The notes below the pieces were generated by a model that was not told where the DNA came from, did not search any database, and saw nothing but the letters and a program-made list of their open reading frames with translations. From NCBI RefSeq assembly GCF_013376455.1, contig NZ_CP045504.1:4113001-4177000 (forward strand): a stretch of DNA of 64,000 bases, given 5' to 3'. A program made the translations under genes and the position numbers. Below are positions 42,618 to 50,525 of the stretch, piece after piece; the first letter of the stretch is position 1; each line of letters starts with the position of its first letter. Source of the stretch: Desulfolutivibrio sulfodismutans DSM 3696 (lineage in GTDB: Bacteria; Desulfobacterota; Desulfovibrionia; Desulfovibrionales; Desulfovibrionaceae).

Positions 42618-44336
42618 ATGAGCATGAGCCTGGAAAAAAGCTGGAAGATGCGCGGCCAGGGTGGCGGCGCGACGGGGTTCGGACATCGCCTGGGCGTCTC
42701 CGATCTGGTGGTGGAACTCTTGCGCGGCCGGGGGCTTTCGACCGTGGAGGAGATGGACGTTTATCTGTCGCCGGGATTGCGGCATCTCATGCCGCCGGGG
42801 GAGATTCCGGGGCTGACGCGCGGGGCCGAGGTCGTGGCGGCGGGCCTTGCCGCCGGGAAGCGGCTGGCCGTGTGGGGCGATTACGATGTGGACGGGGTGA
42901 CCGGCACGACGCTTCTGTTGGATTTTTTGCGGCAAAGGGGCCTCCCGGCGGCTTGGCGCATCCCGAACCGGCTGGAGGAGGGCTACGGGCTGAACATGGC
43001 CGGGATCGAGGCCCTGGCCCGGGACGGGGTTTCCCTGCTGGTGACGGTGGACTGCGGCATCACCAACGTGGCCGAGGTGGCCCGGGCCAAAGAGCTGGGG
43101 ATGACGGTGGTGGTCACGGACCACCATCTGCCCGGGCCGGAGCTGCCGCCTGGGGATGCGGTGTGCGACCCCAAGTTGTCGGAGAACGCCGGGAGCGATC
43201 TGGCCGGGGTGGGGGTGGCTTTTTTTCTGGCGGCGGCGCTGAACCGCATGCTCCCGGGGACGCCGTGCGACGTGCGCAGGCTCCTGGATCTGGTGGCCAT
43301 GGGGACGTTGGCCGACGTGGTGCCGCTACGGGGCCAGAACCGGATTCTGGTCAAAAACGGGCTGTTGCTCCTGTCGGAGGCGCTCCGGCCCGGGGTTCGG
43401 GCCCTGCGCGAGGTCTGCGGGCAGACGCCGGGGACCCCCATCGGGGCGGGGCAGGTAGGCTTCGGCCTGGCCCCACGCATCAATGCCGCCGGGCGCATGG
43501 GCCGGGCGGATGCGGCCATGGACCTGCTCCTGGCCGGGGACATGGACACGGCCAGACCCCTGGCGGCCTTCCTGGATCAGGAAAACACCGAGCGCCGCCA
43601 GGAGGAGGAGCGCATCCTTGAAGAAGCCCGGGCCCAGGCGGCGACGTTCCCTGGCCGGGCTTCCCTGACCCTGCACGGGCCGGGCTGGCATTCGGGGATC
43701 ATCGGCATCGTGGCCTCGCGCATCGTGGACGCCACGCACAAGCCCACCCTGATCGTGACCGAGGAGGGCGGGGCCCTCAAAGGGTCGGGCCGCAGCATCT
43801 CCGTGTTGGATCTGCACGAGGCCCTGACCGAGGTGTCGGATCTGTTCAGCAAATTCGGCGGGCACCGGCAGGCGGCGGGCTTTTCCCTGGCGGACGGCGA
43901 CGTCGCGGCCCTGCGGGAGCGGTTCGAGGCGGCCGTGGTGCGGCGCATCGGGGCCGAGCCCATTCCGCCCGTGCTGACCTTGGACGGCGAACTGGGTTTT
44001 TCCCGCATCGACGCCGGACTGGTGCGGGAGATCGAGCTTTTGCAGCCGTTTGGGCCGGGCAATCCCGAGCCGCTGTTTTCCTCTCCGCCGGTGACGGCCC
44101 TGTCCCGGCGGACCTTTGGGGGAGGCGGGGACCATGTGGTGGTGTCGCTTCGCGACGAAACGGCCCAGGTGACCCTGCGGGGCAAGGGCTGGCGAATGGC
44201 GGGCGAAATCGCCGAGGCCATGGTGGGCCGGGCCGTGCAGGTGGCCTTCACGCCGCGCCTGGACACCTACGACGGACTGCCCAGGATCGAACTGCGGATC
44301 AAGGATGTCAAGGATATCAAGAGTTCGGGGAGCTAG
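42618..44336 (+). CDS. recJ: Single-stranded-DNA-specific exonuclease RecJ
   Basis: A 572-residue DHH-family 5'-3' exonuclease of recombination and mismatch repair. GDYDVDG (87-93), TVDCGIT and the DHH triad TDHH (168-170) are the metal-binding motifs. DPKLSE and the C-terminal DHHA1 part (SGRSISVLDLHEAL, FGGHRQAAGFSL) with an OB-like end are complete. Length and motif order are normal. The ribosome site is weak; ATG 42618 best fits the family N-terminus. Confidence 0.96.
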   Translation: MSMSLEKSWKMRGQGGGATGFGHRLGVSDLVVELLRGRGLSTVEEMDVYLSPGLRHLMPPGEIPGLTRGAEVVAAGLAAGKRLAVWGDYDVDGVTGTTLLLDFLRQRGLPAAWRIPNRLEEGYGLNMAGIEALARDGVSLLVTVDCGITNVAEVARAKELGMTVVVTDHHLPGPELPPGDAVCDPKLSENAGSDLAGVGVAFFLAAALNRMLPGTPCDVRRLLDLVAMGTLADVVPLRGQNRILVKNGLLLLSEALRPGVRALREVCGQTPGTPIGAGQVGFGLAPRINAAGRMGRADAAMDLLLAGDMDTARPLAAFLDQENTERRQEEERILEEARAQAATFPGRASLTLHGPGWHSGIIGIVASRIVDATHKPTLIVTEEGGALKGSGRSISVLDLHEALTEVSDLFSKFGGHRQAAGFSLADGDVAALRERFEAAVVRRIGAEPIPPVLTLDGELGFSRIDAGLVREIELLQPFGPGNPEPLFSSPPVTALSRRTFGGGGDHVVVSLRDETAQVTLRGKGWRMAGEIAEAMVGRAVQVAFTPRLDTYDGLPRIELRIKDVKDIKSSGS

Positions 44337-44384
44337 GTTCACTTTTTGAAAAAGGTGAGTTCAACTTTTTTAACCGTAAAAAAT

Positions 44385-44426
44385 TTTATACCTGCGTCAA
44401 AAAACCACCGTTTTTCCCTTGCCAAC
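44385..44426 (+). promoter_or_regulatory. Porin 1 upstream conserved box
   Basis: The first copy of a two-part element shared by the three porins: ATACCTGCGTCAAA, 11 bases, then TTTTTCCCTTGC. It ends about 130 bases before the start codon. It may be a promoter for an alternative sigma factor or a regulator site; it does not match the sigma-54 -24/-12 pattern. Confidence 0.55.
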
Positions 44427-44551
44427 CACATGGGCCAGGCGTAAAAAGGCCTCACGCATCCGCGCGAAGGGTTCCGTTTTTTTGGGGAAAACCTCGCGAA
44501 GGATGGCAGGCATCGGCATCTGGTTGCAATGTGTAAAACGGAGGAAGGAAC

Positions 44552-46066
44552 ATGAAGCGTTTGACCCTTGCTTTGGCGGCCATTTTGCTCCTGGGTTGCT
44601 TCGCCAGCGCCCAGGCGGCCACCGAAGTGAAGATGACTGGTGATTTTCGCGTCTATGGAAACTGGTGGAGCGGCCGTAACTTCACCGGCTGGTCCAATCA
44701 GTTCAACGGCGGCTCCGCTGCCGGAACCCAGACCGAAGACGACTTCGGCGTCAACCAGCGCTTTCGCCTGCGCACCGACTTCGTGGCCAACGAGGCCCTG
44801 AAGTTCCGCTTGGGCATCCGCGTGAACAACCAGTGGTGGGGCCGCGGCACCCTGACCGCCGACGCGCCCGCCGTGTCCATCGATGTCTACCAGGCCTACC
44901 TGCAGTTCAAGTGGCCGGACACCGACATCGAGATCACCGCTGGCCGTCAGCCCCTGGCCCTGCCCCAGAGCGGCTATTTCGACGGCGGGCTGGTCTTCGA
45001 TTCCGAAGCCGCCGCCCTGGTGATCACCGCTCCCCTGGTGCCCGACACCCTGGGCCTCTTGATCGGCTACAGCCGTTTCTATGACGACGGCCAGTGGGAC
45101 ACCACCACCACCCAGGTGGCTGATGAGCTGGACCTGTTCTTCATGGCCCTGCCCATCACCCTGGACGGTTTCAGCATCACCCCCTGGACCGCTCTGGGCA
45201 TCGGCGGCCGCGACGCCGACTACGACAGCCTGGTGGCCGCGAACCTGGTCACCCCGGGCTTCAGCGATGTGGGTTGGAAGAACAATCAGAATGCCTATTG
45301 GTGGTTGGGCGGCGCGATCGAGATCGACGCCCTTGATCCCATCAAGTTCTACGCCGACGTGATCTACGGCCAGGGCGCCATGAGCGATCGCAAGGTCAAT
45401 CAGCGCGCTGGCTGGTTCATTGACGCCGCCATCGAATACACCGGCTGGGATGTCCTGACCCCGTCCGTGTTCGGCTGGTGGAGCACCGGTGAAGACGGCT
45501 CCTGGAGCAACGGCAGCGAGCGTATGCCCTACACCGTGCCCTCCTGGAACGCCGGCGCCTCCTTCCTGTTCGACGGCGGACAGGAACTCGGCGCTGACAG
45601 CAACATGTACATGAACCCGATCGGCACCTGGGGTATCGGCCTGTCCCTGAAGGACATCTCCTTCATCGAAAAGCTGACCCACCGCATCACCTTCGCGTAC
45701 GTGCAGGGCACCAACTCGTCCAAGGCCATCCGGGCGACGAACTACACCAACTACCTGATCAGCGCCACCGGCATGGCCGTGCCCATGACCGGCACGACCT
45801 ACAGCCCGGCCTACTATGGTGTGGATTACTACGCCCCGAGCTACACCTCCAACGGCCTGTTCGCCATGGGCCGCGACCTGACCGCCAGCGAGTACGTGAT
45901 CGGAGTGAACTTCGACCACAAGTACATGATCTATGAAAACCTGGCGGCCATCGTCGAGACCGGCTACGCCCACGGCGACTTCCAAAAGAGCGTGTGGGGT
46001 TCGCGCCTGGTCAACAAGTCCCAGGACGCCTGGCGCGTGGCCTTCGGCCTGCAGTACAAGTTCTAA
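44552..46066 (+). CDS. Outer-membrane homotrimeric porin, copy 1
   Basis: A 504-residue outer-membrane beta-barrel of the Desulfovibrio porin type. The signal peptide MKRLTLALAAILLLGCFASA ends near residue 22-24 (AQA). Alternating hydrophobic strands follow, and the protein ends LQYKF with the C-terminal phenylalanine needed for barrel assembly. A GGAGGAAGGA ribosome site is shared by all three copies. It differs from copies 2 and 3 mainly in two regions, about residues 222-250 and 385-430, probably surface loops. Expected role: diffusion of small solutes. The TMT motif (KMTGDFRVYGNWW) starts the mature barrel. Confidence 0.92.
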   Translation: MKRLTLALAAILLLGCFASAQAATEVKMTGDFRVYGNWWSGRNFTGWSNQFNGGSAAGTQTEDDFGVNQRFRLRTDFVANEALKFRLGIRVNNQWWGRGTLTADAPAVSIDVYQAYLQFKWPDTDIEITAGRQPLALPQSGYFDGGLVFDSEAAALVITAPLVPDTLGLLIGYSRFYDDGQWDTTTTQVADELDLFFMALPITLDGFSITPWTALGIGGRDADYDSLVAANLVTPGFSDVGWKNNQNAYWWLGGAIEIDALDPIKFYADVIYGQGAMSDRKVNQRAGWFIDAAIEYTGWDVLTPSVFGWWSTGEDGSWSNGSERMPYTVPSWNAGASFLFDGGQELGADSNMYMNPIGTWGIGLSLKDISFIEKLTHRITFAYVQGTNSSKAIRATNYTNYLISATGMAVPMTGTTYSPAYYGVDYYAPSYTSNGLFAMGRDLTASEYVIGVNFDHKYMIYENLAAIVETGYAHGDFQKSVWGSRLVNKSQDAWRVAFGLQYKF

Positions 46067-46097
46067 TGAAAGTGTAGCCGGATCATGCCGATGCCGT

Positions 46098-46129
46098 GGC
46101 CGGAACCTTCGGGTTCCGGCCTTTTTTTT
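46098..46129 (+). terminator. Rho-independent terminator of porin 1
   Basis: GGCCGGAACC-TTCG-GGTTCCGGCC, a perfect 10-bp stem with a UUCG loop, followed by eight Ts. It lies 31 bp after the stop codon. An intron remnant begins directly after it. Confidence 0.95.
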
Positions 46130-46130
46130 G

Positions 46131-46215
46131 GTGCGCCCGGCAGGGCGCACCCACTTGGAGGTGAAAGTCCTCTCCAGACCTGGCAGGGGGAGCTGGTAGC
46201 CGGACGACGCAAGAT
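46131..46215 (+). mobile_element. Group II intron 5'-end remnant
   Basis: The sequence starts GTGCGCCCGGCAGGGCGCAC, matching the 5' end of bacterial group II introns (Ll.LtrB begins GTGCGCCCAGATAGGGTG). It continues with GGAGGTGAAAGTCCTCTCC and GGGAGCTGGTAGCC, which are typical domain I pieces. Similarity fades near 46215. There is no reverse-transcriptase gene and no domain V/3' end in the following 500 bp, so it is a dead fragment. It sits one base after a terminator T-run, the preferred target type of some bacterial group II introns. Confidence 0.7.
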
Positions 46216-46538
46216 GCAAAACGCGGCGGGAATCGCAACGCTCCGGAACCGTACGCCCGGTGCTGCGCGAGGGCGGAGCCCTTTCGGTCCCTGACTGCCC
46301 GGTGTTTTTACGCCACAGTGGCTCCATCGCCATCGTACTGGCCGGCTGAGGGCAATTCGCCATGGCGGGGGGAGGGGAGGCGGCTGGGCGGAATGCGCAT
46401 GGGTTTTCGTCTCTTGGCCTGGCTCTGCGAGATGCTCTTTTTGCACTGCGCAGCGGCCGGAGGGAGGGGCGACGGCTTGTTTAGAATCTTAATATAATGA
46501 AATTACAGAGAAATATAGAATTGCACAGAAGGTAGAAT
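46216..46538. other. Gap between porin 1 remnant region and porin 2 promoter
   Basis: No gene. The first 200 bp are GC-rich and could be further degenerate intron sequence. The rest (from about 46480) is AT-rich promoter DNA. Confidence 0.35.
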
Positions 46539-46582
46539 TTTTTGTACCTGTGTCAAATTTACAGCCATTTCCCCTTGCATGT
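46539..46582 (+). promoter_or_regulatory. Porin 2 upstream conserved box
   Basis: The second copy of the porin element: GTACCTGTGTCAAA (46544-46557), then ATTTCCCCTTGC with the same spacing as in the other two. It ends 127 bases before the start codon, and the leader between also shows scattered identity. Confidence 0.55.
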
Positions 46583-46702
46583 GTTTTCCGATTGGGCTAA
46601 AGCTTGCACATGCTTTCACAGAGGGCGGTCAGTTTTCATTGGCTGATCCTGGGAAAGCTTGCATCGGCAACCGGCACATATCCAAACCATGGAGGAAGGA
46701 AC

Positions 46703-48217
46703 ATGAAACGTTTGACCCTTGCTTTGGCGGCCATTTTGGTCCTGGGCTGCTTCGCCAGCGCCCAGGCGGCCACCGAAGTGAAGATGACCGGTGATTTCCG
46801 TGTCTATGGCAACTGGTGGAACGGCCGCAACTTCACCGGCTGGTCCAATCAGTTCAACGGTGGCTCCGCTGCCGGAACCCAGACCGAAGACGACTTCGGC
46901 GTCAACCAGCGCTTTCGCCTGCGCACCGACTTCGTGGCCAACGAGGCCCTGAAGTTCCGCTTGGGCATCCGCGTGAACAACCAGTGGTGGGGCCGCGGCA
47001 CGCTGACCGCCGACGCGCCTGCCGTGTCCATCGACGTCTACCAGGCCTACCTGCAGTTCAAGTGGCCGGACACCGACATCGAAATCACCGCTGGCCGTCA
47101 GCCCCTGGCCCTGCCCCAGAGCGGCTACTTCGACGGCGGGCTGGTCTTCGACTCCGAAGCCGCCGCCCTGGTGATCACTGCTCCCCTGGTGCCCGACACC
47201 CTGGGCCTCTTGATCGGCTACAGCCGCTTCTATGACAACGGCCAGTGGGACGCCACCACCACCCAGGTGGCTGATGAACTGGACCTGTTCTTCATGGCCC
47301 TGCCCATCACCCTGGACGGCTTCAGCATCACCCCGTGGACCGCTCTGGGCATCGGCGGCCGCAATGCCAACTACGACAGCCTGGTTCTCGCCAACCTGGT
47401 CACCCCGGGCGCCATCGCCCCGGGCTGGTCGGAGAATCAGAATACGTATTGGTGGTTGGGCGGCGCGATTGAAGTCGACGCCCTTGACCCCATCAAGTTC
47501 TACGCCGACGTGATTTACGGCCAGGGCGCCATGGCTGACCGTCAGGTCAACAACCGCCGCGGCTGGTTCATCGACGCCGCCATCGAATACACCGGCTGGG
47601 ATGTCCTGACCCCGTCCGTGTTCGGTTGGTGGAGCACCGGTGAGGACGGCTCCTGGCGCAACGGCAGCGAGCGTATGCCCTACACCGTTCCTTCCTGGAA
47701 CGGCGGCACCTCCTTCCTGTTCGACGGCGGACAGGAACTCGGCGCCGACAGCAACATGTACATGAACCCGATCGGCACCTGGGGTATCGGCCTGTCCCTG
47801 AAGGACATCTCCTTCATCGAAAAGCTGACCCACCGCATCACCGTCGCGTACACGCAGGGAACCAACGCGTCCAAGGCCTTCCGCAGCATCAACTACGCCA
47901 ACTACGCGATCACCGCCGCCGGCGTGGCCGTGCCCATGACCGGCGCCGTCGTGTCCCCGGCGTACTATGGCGTGGACTACACCTATCCTGGCTACACGTC
48001 CAACGGCCTGTTTTCCATGGGCCGCGACCTGACCGCCAGCGAGTATGTGCTTGGACTGAGCTTCGACCACAAGTACATGATCTATGAAAACCTGGCTGCC
48101 ATCATCGAGACCGGCTACGCCCACGGCCACTTCCAGAAGAGCGTGTGGGGCCCCCGTCTTGCCAACAAGGCGCAGGACGCCTGGCGCGTGGCCTTCGGAT
48201 TGCAGTACAAGTTCTAA
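46703..48217 (+). CDS. Outer-membrane homotrimeric porin, copy 2
   Basis: Also 504 residues and nearly identical to copies 1 and 3 through the signal peptide, the first 220 residues and most strands (for example TEVKMTGDFRVYGNWWNGRN and the ending WRVAFGLQYKF). It differs around residues 225-250 (LANLVTPGAIAPGWSENQNT) and 385-430 (VAVPMTGAVVSPAYYGVDYT). The second of these is shared more with copy 3 than with copy 1. The start codon follows GGAGGAAGGAAC; a longer frame from 46604 crosses the leader and was rejected. Confidence 0.92.
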   Translation: MKRLTLALAAILVLGCFASAQAATEVKMTGDFRVYGNWWNGRNFTGWSNQFNGGSAAGTQTEDDFGVNQRFRLRTDFVANEALKFRLGIRVNNQWWGRGTLTADAPAVSIDVYQAYLQFKWPDTDIEITAGRQPLALPQSGYFDGGLVFDSEAAALVITAPLVPDTLGLLIGYSRFYDNGQWDATTTQVADELDLFFMALPITLDGFSITPWTALGIGGRNANYDSLVLANLVTPGAIAPGWSENQNTYWWLGGAIEVDALDPIKFYADVIYGQGAMADRQVNNRRGWFIDAAIEYTGWDVLTPSVFGWWSTGEDGSWRNGSERMPYTVPSWNGGTSFLFDGGQELGADSNMYMNPIGTWGIGLSLKDISFIEKLTHRITVAYTQGTNASKAFRSINYANYAITAAGVAVPMTGAVVSPAYYGVDYTYPGYTSNGLFSMGRDLTASEYVLGLSFDHKYMIYENLAAIIETGYAHGHFQKSVWGPRLANKAQDAWRVAFGLQYKF

Positions 48218-48247
48218 TGGAGTCATGACCGGATAATGCCGATGCGG

Positions 48248-48281
48248 CGGCCGGGATCTTCGGATCCCGGCCGTTTTTTTT
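48248..48281 (+). terminator. Rho-independent terminator of porin 2
   Basis: CGGCCGGGATC-TTCG-GATCCCGGCCG, an 11-bp perfect stem with a UUCG loop and eight Ts, 30 bp after the stop codon. Confidence 0.95.
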
Positions 48282-48282
48282 G

Positions 48283-48318
48283 GTGCGCCCGGCAGGGCGC
48301 TGCCACGCGGAGGTGAAC
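48283..48318 (+). mobile_element. Short group II intron 5'-end remnant
   Basis: It begins GTGCGCCCGGCAGGGCGC, the same 18 bases as the remnant after porin 1, then GCGGAGGTGAA before diverging. Its position relative to the terminator T-run is the same. It is either an independent insertion or was copied together with the porin-terminator unit. Confidence 0.6.
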
Positions 48319-48674
48319 ATTTCAAAACGGTGCGGGCGAGCACGGGAACGCCACAGGGTGAACCCCGGCACTTCGTAATACTTCAGAGACTTCGACCAGG
48401 GGAATGGACGTGTTGTGTATTCTATCTGACGTAGTTTCAGATAAAATAACGGATATGTTGTGCAAGTTGCGGTTTCATCTGTCCGCTGGCGACGGACGAG
48501 GAATCCGGGGGGATTTATTTACGTACGAAAGCGAAATAGTGTGCATATTGTGATTGATATGGGGTGCTGTACGGTGTGTGCTGTGAATTGTTGTTGCAGA
48601 CGATAATCAAAATCAACTCATGCTATCTCTCTCTAATTTTTGAGAATAAATTTTTCTGTGTCATTAGTGTAAAA
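48319..48674. other. AT-rich gap before porin 3
   Basis: About 350 bp without a gene. The AT content is much higher than in the window generally, especially 48400-48670. It may carry additional regulator sites for porin 3; none could be defined. Confidence 0.4.
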
Positions 48675-48719
48675 AAAATTGTACTTGTGTCAAAAAAATT
48701 GCCTTTTTCCCTTGCAAAA
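48675..48719 (+). promoter_or_regulatory. Porin 3 upstream conserved box
   Basis: The third copy: GTACTTGTGTCAAA (48681-48694) followed at the same distance by TTTTTCCCTTGC (48705-48716). It ends about 130 bases before the start codon. The leader also repeats GGCATCGGCAACCGGCAC seen before porin 2. Confidence 0.55.
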
Positions 48720-48842
48720 GACACAATGCTTGGCTAGAAGTTGCACAAGCGTTCGTAGAGGGTGGTCTGTTTTTTTTGGGGCAGATCTTACGGATGCCAG
48801 GCATCGGCAACCGGCACGAATCCGCAACATGGAGGAAGGAAC

Positions 48843-50357
48843 ATGAAACGTTTGACTCTTGCTTTGGCGGCCATTTTGCTCCTGGGCTGTTTCGCCAGCG
48901 CCCAGGCGGCCACCGAAGTGAAGATGACCGGTGATTTCCGTGTCTACGGCAACTGGTGGAACGGCCGCAACTTCACCGGCTGGTCCAACCAGTTCAACGG
49001 CGGCACCGCCGCCGGAACCCAGACCGAAGACGACTTCGGCGTGAGCCAGCGCTTCCGCCTGCGCACCGACTTCGTGGCCAACGAGGCCCTGAAGTTCCGC
49101 TTGGGCATCCGCGTGAACAACCAGTGGTGGGGTCGCGGCACCCTGACCGCCGACGCGCCTGCCGTGTCCATTGACGTTTACCAGGCCTTTTTGCAGTTCA
49201 AGTGGCCGGACACCGACATCGAGATCACTGCCGGTCGTCAGCCCTTGGCCATTCCCCAGAGCAAGTACTTTGACGGCAGCCTGATCTTCGATTCCGAGGC
49301 CGCCGCCCTGGTGATCACCGCTCCCCTGGTGCCCGACACCCTGGGACTGTTGGTCGGCTACAGCCGTTTCTATGACAACGGCCAGTGGGACGCCACCACC
49401 ACCCAGGTGGCTGATGAGCTGGACCTGTTCTTCATGGCCCTGCCCATCACCCTGGATGGCTTCAGCGTGACCCCGTGGACCGCCATTGGCGTCGCCGGAC
49501 GCAATGCGGCCTACAACTTCGAGGCCGCCGCCAACCTGGTTTCCCCTGGCTACCTGATCCCGGGCTGGAAGGACCGTCAGAACGCCTATTGGTGGTTGGG
49601 CGGCGCGATTGAAGTCGACGCCCTTGATCCCATCAAGTTCTACGCCGACGTGATTTACGGACAGGGCGCCATGAATGAGCGCAGCAGCAGCCAGCGCCAT
49701 GGCTGGTTCATCGACGCCGCCGTCGAATACACCGGCTGGGATATCCTGACCCCGTCCGTGTTCGGCTGGTGGAGCACCGGTGAGGACGGCTCCTGGCGTA
49801 ACGGCAGCGAGCGCATGCCCTACACCTTCTCGTCCTGGAACGGCGGCACCTCCTTCCTGTTCGACGGCGGACAGGAACTCGGCGCCGACAGCAACATGTA
49901 CATGAACCCGGTTGGCTCCTGGGGCTTGGGCCTCTCCCTGAAGAACATCTCCTTCATCGAGAAGCTGACCCACCGCCTGACCTTCGTGTATGTGCAGGGA
50001 ACCAACTCGTCCAGGGCCTTCCGCAACATCAACTACGCCAACTACGCGATCACCGCCGCTGGTATTGCCGTGCCCATGACCGGCGCCGTCGTGACCCCGG
50101 CGTACTATGGCGTGGACTACACCTATCCCGGCTACACCTCGAACGGCCTGTTCACCATGGGCCGCGACCTGACCGCCAGCGAGTACGTGTTCGGACTGAG
50201 CTTCGACCACAAGTACATGATTTATGAAAACCTGGCCGCCATCATCGAGACCGGCTACGCCCACGGCCATTTCCAGAAGAGCGTGTGGGGCCCCCGTCTT
50301 GCCAACAAGGCGCAGGACGCCTGGCGCGTGGCTCTCGGTCTGCAGTACAAGTTCTAA
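48843..50357 (+). CDS. Outer-membrane homotrimeric porin, copy 3
   Basis: Again 504 residues with the same signal peptide and strand framework as copies 1 and 2. It is the most diverged of the three at residues about 135-160 (AIPQSKYFDGSLIFDS against ALPQSGYFDGGLVFDS) and in the loop at 222-250 (AANLVSPGYLIPGWKDRQNA). Its final 100 residues match copy 2. The conserved ribosome site is GGAGGAAGGA. The tandem arrangement gives either dosage or alternative pore loops. Confidence 0.92.
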   Translation: MKRLTLALAAILLLGCFASAQAATEVKMTGDFRVYGNWWNGRNFTGWSNQFNGGTAAGTQTEDDFGVSQRFRLRTDFVANEALKFRLGIRVNNQWWGRGTLTADAPAVSIDVYQAFLQFKWPDTDIEITAGRQPLAIPQSKYFDGSLIFDSEAAALVITAPLVPDTLGLLVGYSRFYDNGQWDATTTQVADELDLFFMALPITLDGFSVTPWTAIGVAGRNAAYNFEAAANLVSPGYLIPGWKDRQNAYWWLGGAIEVDALDPIKFYADVIYGQGAMNERSSSQRHGWFIDAAVEYTGWDILTPSVFGWWSTGEDGSWRNGSERMPYTFSSWNGGTSFLFDGGQELGADSNMYMNPVGSWGLGLSLKNISFIEKLTHRLTFVYVQGTNSSRAFRNINYANYAITAAGIAVPMTGAVVTPAYYGVDYTYPGYTSNGLFTMGRDLTASEYVFGLSFDHKYMIYENLAAIIETGYAHGHFQKSVWGPRLANKAQDAWRVALGLQYKF

Positions 50358-50387
50358 AGGACGCGTGATCTGTTTCGCCGATGCCTC

Positions 50388-50420
50388 GGCCGGGATCTTC
50401 GGATCCCGGCCATTTTTTTT
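50388..50420 (+). terminator. Rho-independent terminator of porin 3
   Basis: GGCCGGGATC-TTCG-GATCCCGGCC, a 10-bp stem with a UUCG loop, then A and eight Ts. No intron remnant follows this one. Confidence 0.95.
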
Positions 50421-50525
50421 CCATGTTCCGGGTTCCGTCTGGCCAGCCACGCCTTGCCTGTCGACTCCGGCAGGAGTACAAAGCGCCTTCGTCTGGCAAC
50501 AAGAGACCCCCCTCGGATGTGTCGC

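Noticed and set aside
44339-50450. Long minus-strand frames opposite each porin
   Set aside because: They repeat three times because the porins do. They are histidine/valine/glycine-rich shadows without starts or domains.
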